Shown: positions 5,942-8,915 of the stretch, piece after piece
Layout of the letters: each line of letters starts with the position of its first letter
How positions within the stretch are numbered: position 1 is the stretch's first letter
Assembly: GCA_943325355.2 (NCBI GenBank)
Contig: CALPPA020000062.1
Span: 1 to 8,915, forward strand
Reading direction: 5' to 3'
DNA from: Klebsiella pneumoniae
GTDB lineage: Bacteria; Bacteroidota; Bacteroidia; Flavobacteriales; Flavobacteriaceae
Length of the DNA stretch: 8,915 nucleotides
Notes under the pieces: model-generated
Seen by the model: the letters and a program-made list of their open reading frames with translations, nothing else
Told to the model about the DNA's origin: nothing
Database searches by the model: none
Program-made: the position numbers and the translations under genes

Positions 5942-8915
5942 ATGTCATCAAACAAAAAATACTGGAAAAGTGTTGAAGAACTAGACGGAAATAGTTCTAT
6001 TGTTGAGGCGCTTAAAAATAACGAATTTGTTGAAGAAATTCCTACGGACGAGTTTTTAGGAAACGAGGGCGCTTTGTCATCTTCATCAACATCACGTCGT
6101 GATTTTTTAAAGTATGTTGGATTTACAACTGCAGCAGCCACACTTGCAGCTTGCGAAGGTCCTGTTCACCTTTCAATACCTTACGTAGTACAACCAGAAC
6201 AAATCATTCCTGGAATTGCTGATTATTATGCAACTTCGGTGTTTGATGGTTTCGACTTTGCCAACCTTTTAGTGAAAACTCGTGAAGGTCGTCCTATCAA
6301 AATAGACAATAACTTAATGGCTGGTGCAAAATTTGCTGCAAATGCCAGAATTCACGCTTCTATATTGTCATTATATGATAGTATGCGTTTGAAAGAACCA
6401 AAAATTGCTGGTAAAACTGCCACTTGGATTGATGTTGATTCAAAAATAAAATCAAGTTTGGCTGATGCCAAAACTAAAGGAGGACAAGTTGTTCTTTTGA
6501 CTAATACATTAGCAAGTCCGTCAACTGAAAAGTTGATTGCAGAATTCCTTACTAAGAATGCAAACGCAACACACGTAGTTTATGATGCGGTTTCTGAATC
6601 AGAAGCATTAGATGCATTCGAAACTGTTTACGGCGAAAGAGCTTTGGTTGATTACGACTTTTCAAAAGCTTCGGTAATTGTTTCTGTTGGTGCAGATTTC
6701 CTTGGAGATTGGCAAGGTGGAAGTTATGGTCCAAGTTATGCAAAAGGAAGAATTCCTCAAGGACCAAAAGGGAGCCAAAAAATATCTCGTCATTTCCAAT
6801 TGGAAGCGAATATGACTTTATCTGGTGCTGCTGCCGATAAACGTGTTGCAATGTCAACCGCAAATCAAAAGCAAGCATTAGTACTCATATATAATACAGT
6901 TGTTGGAGCATCGGTTCCTGTAACATTGGATGCAAAATTTAAAGCTGAAGTTACTAAAGCTGCTCAACAGTTGAAAGCTGCTGGAAGTAAAGGAGTTTTA
7001 GTTTCAGGCATTCAAGATAAAAATGCGCAGTTGTTGGTTTTGGCCATCAATCAAGCATTGGCAAGCGAATCTTTTTCTACTGTTGGAACAAGACAAATTA
7101 GAAAAGGTTCTAGCCAAAAAGTAGCTCAATTAGTTGCAGCTTTGAAAGCAGGAAGTGTACACACTTTGATTATGAGTGGTGTAAATCCAGTTTATACTTT
7201 ACCAAATTCGAAAGATTTTGTTGAAGGATTAAAAAAAGTGAGTCTTTCGGCTAGCTTTTCTTTAAAAGAAGACGAAACAGCGTCATTGACAACTATAGCT
7301 GCTGCAGCGCCTCATTATTTAGAATCTTGGGGAGATGTAAGCATAACGAAAGGAACGTATGGTTTAACTCAACCTTCCATTCGTCCTTTATTCAATACCA
7401 GACAATTTCAAGATGTTTTATTGTCTCTAAATGGAACCGTTGGAACATATTATAATTATTTAAAAGCAAATATTGCTTCAAATGCTCCAGGAGCATCTTG
7501 GAATACAGTATTGCACGATGGAATTTTTGTTGGTACAATACCTTCGACTGCTGGAGGAACTGCTGATTACACTGGTGCTGCAAACGCATTGGCACAATCA
7601 AAAGCTGCTGCTGGTCTTGAATTAGGTTTATACACTAAAACTGGTTTAGGTGACGGGCAACAAGCAAACAATCCTTGGTTACAAGAATTTCCAGATCCAA
7701 TCACGAGAGTTTCTTGGGATAATTACATTACTGTTTCGGCTGCCGATGCAAAGAAATTGGAATTATCAAACGAAATTGTAGCTGATGGTGGATTGAACGG
7801 AAGTTATGCAACTATTACTGCCGATGGAGTTAAATTAGAAAATGTACCAGTAATTGTTCAACCAGGACAAGCTGTTGGCACTGTTGGTTTGGCTTTTGGA
7901 TATGGTAAAATCGCCGCATTAAAAGAAGAAATGCAAGTAGGTTTAAATGCTTACTCATTATATAAAAGTTTCAACAATGTACAATCAGTTACATTGTCAA
8001 AAGCAGATGGAGTTCACGAGTTTGCTTGTGTTCAAGGTCAAAAAACATTGATGGGAAGAGGGGATATTATTAAAGAAACTACTTTAGAAATATTCAACAC
8101 CAAAGATGCAGAATTTTGGAATGAGCAACCTGTGGTTTCATTAGATCATAAAGAAGTAAAAGCAACATCAGTAGATTTATGGGCTCCATTTGATCGTTCA
8201 GTAGGACATCATTTTAACCTTTCAATCGATTTGAATGCTTGTACTGGCTGCGGAGCTTGTGTAATTGCTTGCCACGCCGAAAATAATGTTCCTGTTGTAG
8301 GTAAAGAAGAAATTAGAAGAAGTCGAGATATGCACTGGTTGCGTATTGACAGATATTATTCTTCTGAAGAAACCTTTGCAGGAGATAATGAAAGAAAAGA
8401 AGGTATAGCTGGTTTGTCAAGTTCACTTTCTACGTTTAGAGAAATGGAACAAGCTTCTGAGAATCCACAAGTTTCTTTCCAACCTGTAATGTGTCAGCAC
8501 TGTAATCACGCCCCTTGTGAGACAGTTTGTCCTGTTGCAGCAACTTCACACAGTCGTCAAGGTCAAAATCATATGGCTTACAATAGATGTGTAGGAACTC
8601 GTTACTGTGCGAACAACTGTCCGTATAAAGTACGTCGTTTCAACTGGTTCTTGTACAACAAAAACAGCGAATTTGATTTCCATATGAATGATGATTTAGG
8701 TCGCATGGTATTGAATCCAGATGTAAGTGTACGTTCTCGTGGGGTTATGGAAAAATGTTCGATGTGTATTCAAAAAACACAAGCAACAATTTTAGCTGCC
8801 AAAAACGAAGGAAGAGTAATTGTTGATGGTGAATTCCAAACGGCGTGTTCTAGTGCTTGTACTACTGGGGCAATGGTTTTTGGAGATATTAATGATACCG
8901 AGAGTCAAGTTGCCA
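5942..8915 (+). CDS. actB: Alternative complex III subunit ActB: Tat-exported molybdopterin-oxidoreductase-like/iron-sulfur fusion protein (3' end outside window)
   Basis: ActB is the iron-sulfur subunit of alternative complex III and relays electrons from quinol to ActA. The frame is open for 991 codons with no stop before the edge. A hydrophilic 50-residue extension precedes the Tat motif SRRDFLK (51-57), as in the TAT-variant-translocated family. The hydrophobic stretch ends in LAAC (68-71), a lipobox. A molybdopterin-oxidoreductase-like domain covers roughly 80-730. It has no N-terminal cysteine cluster: Cys71 and Cys696 are the only cysteines before 767, consistent with family members lacking molybdenum. 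The ferredoxin-like domain shows cysteine group I (767, 770, 773, 777), II (851, 854, 859, 863), III (883, 889, 893, with Thr886 in place of the fourth Cys) and IV (939, 942, 969, 973). That suggests three [4Fe-4S] and one [3Fe-4S] cluster. The start ATG at 5942 lies 34 nt after actA, consistent with one operon. Probably only a few dozen residues are missing. Confidence 0.95.
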   Translation, partial: MSSNKKYWKSVEELDGNSSIVEALKNNEFVEEIPTDEFLGNEGALSSSSTSRRDFLKYVGFTTAAATLAACEGPVHLSIPYVVQPEQIIPGIADYYATSVFDGFDFANLLVKTREGRPIKIDNNLMAGAKFAANARIHASILSLYDSMRLKEPKIAGKTATWIDVDSKIKSSLADAKTKGGQVVLLTNTLASPSTEKLIAEFLTKNANATHVVYDAVSESEALDAFETVYGERALVDYDFSKASVIVSVGADFLGDWQGGSYGPSYAKGRIPQGPKGSQKISRHFQLEANMTLSGAAADKRVAMSTANQKQALVLIYNTVVGASVPVTLDAKFKAEVTKAAQQLKAAGSKGVLVSGIQDKNAQLLVLAINQALASESFSTVGTRQIRKGSSQKVAQLVAALKAGSVHTLIMSGVNPVYTLPNSKDFVEGLKKVSLSASFSLKEDETASLTTIAAAAPHYLESWGDVSITKGTYGLTQPSIRPLFNTRQFQDVLLSLNGTVGTYYNYLKANIASNAPGASWNTVLHDGIFVGTIPSTAGGTADYTGAANALAQSKAAAGLELGLYTKTGLGDGQQANNPWLQEFPDPITRVSWDNYITVSAADAKKLELSNEIVADGGLNGSYATITADGVKLENVPVIVQPGQAVGTVGLAFGYGKIAALKEEMQVGLNAYSLYKSFNNVQSVTLSKADGVHEFACVQGQKTLMGRGDIIKETTLEIFNTKDAEFWNEQPVVSLDHKEVKATSVDLWAPFDRSVGHHFNLSIDLNACTGCGACVIACHAENNVPVVGKEEIRRSRDMHWLRIDRYYSSEETFAGDNERKEGIAGLSSSLSTFREMEQASENPQVSFQPVMCQHCNHAPCETVCPVAATSHSRQGQNHMAYNRCVGTRYCANNCPYKVRRFNWFLYNKNSEFDFHMNDDLGRMVLNPDVSVRSRGVMEKCSMCIQKTQATILAAKNEGRVIVDGEFQTACSSACTTGAMVFGDINDTESQVA

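Noticed and set aside
6552..7601. Minus-strand frames at 6552-6878 and 7392-7601
   Set aside because: Both are antisense shadows of actB, whose + strand frame is open throughout and carries clear family motifs.
5942..8915. ActB as a catalytic molybdenum enzyme (for example a formate or polysulfide oxidoreductase)
   Set aside because: The N-terminal [4Fe-4S] cysteine motif is absent, the protein is fused to a four-cluster iron-sulfur domain, and it follows the ActA multiheme cytochrome. All of these fit the cofactor-less ActB of alternative complex III.
1..8915. Mobile elements, CRISPR arrays, tRNA or rRNA genes, phage or defence genes
   Set aside because: I saw no transposase or integrase motifs, regularly spaced repeats, tRNA cloverleaf or rRNA-like sequence. 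The gene content is core metabolism and gene expression.

Overview
The window looks like a chromosomal segment from a member of the Flavobacteriia (phylum Bacteroidota), probably Flavobacterium or a close relative. The evidence is low-GC DNA, few Shine-Dalgarno sequences, Bacteroidota-type promoter boxes (TTTG, 17-18 nt, TAnnTTTG), a SPOR-domain protein of the kind common in this group, and genes for alternative complex III. The species assignment is inference.

Left part (1-3474): the 3' end of nusA (transcription elongation/termination factor) is followed by infB (translation initiation factor IF-2), as in the widespread rimP-nusA-infB cluster. The 142-nt gap between them carries two direct copies of a short degenerate repeat. 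infB ends in a strong intrinsic terminator with a 9-bp stem and a GCAA loop.

Middle (3475-4554): a small, extremely acidic 73-residue protein of unknown function lies on the + strand. A bidirectional terminator separates it from a convergent minus-strand gene for a small exported SPOR-domain protein. The SPOR gene and the next + strand gene diverge from a 217-nt AT-rich region. That region holds a promoter candidate for each direction and a 9-bp inverted repeat.

Right part (4555-8915): the first two genes of an alternative complex III (ACIII, act) operon. actA encodes a membrane-anchored multiheme cytochrome c with six CxxCH motifs: one in an N-terminal monoheme module and five in the C-terminal periplasmic domain. 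actB encodes a large Tat-exported protein that fuses a cofactor-less molybdopterin-oxidoreductase-like domain to a four-cluster iron-sulfur domain. It has no stop codon in the window and runs off the right edge. ACIII is a quinol:electron-acceptor oxidoreductase that replaces the cytochrome bc1 complex and passes electrons to cytochrome c or directly to a haem-copper oxidase. The remaining subunits (actC onward) would be expected just beyond the edge.

I found no mobile element, CRISPR array, rRNA or tRNA, and no convincing new multi-gene system. The points most worth following are the extra haem module on ActA, the Tat signal plus lipobox on ActB, the inverted repeat upstream of actA, the paired repeats between nusA and infB, and the uncharacterised acidic protein.
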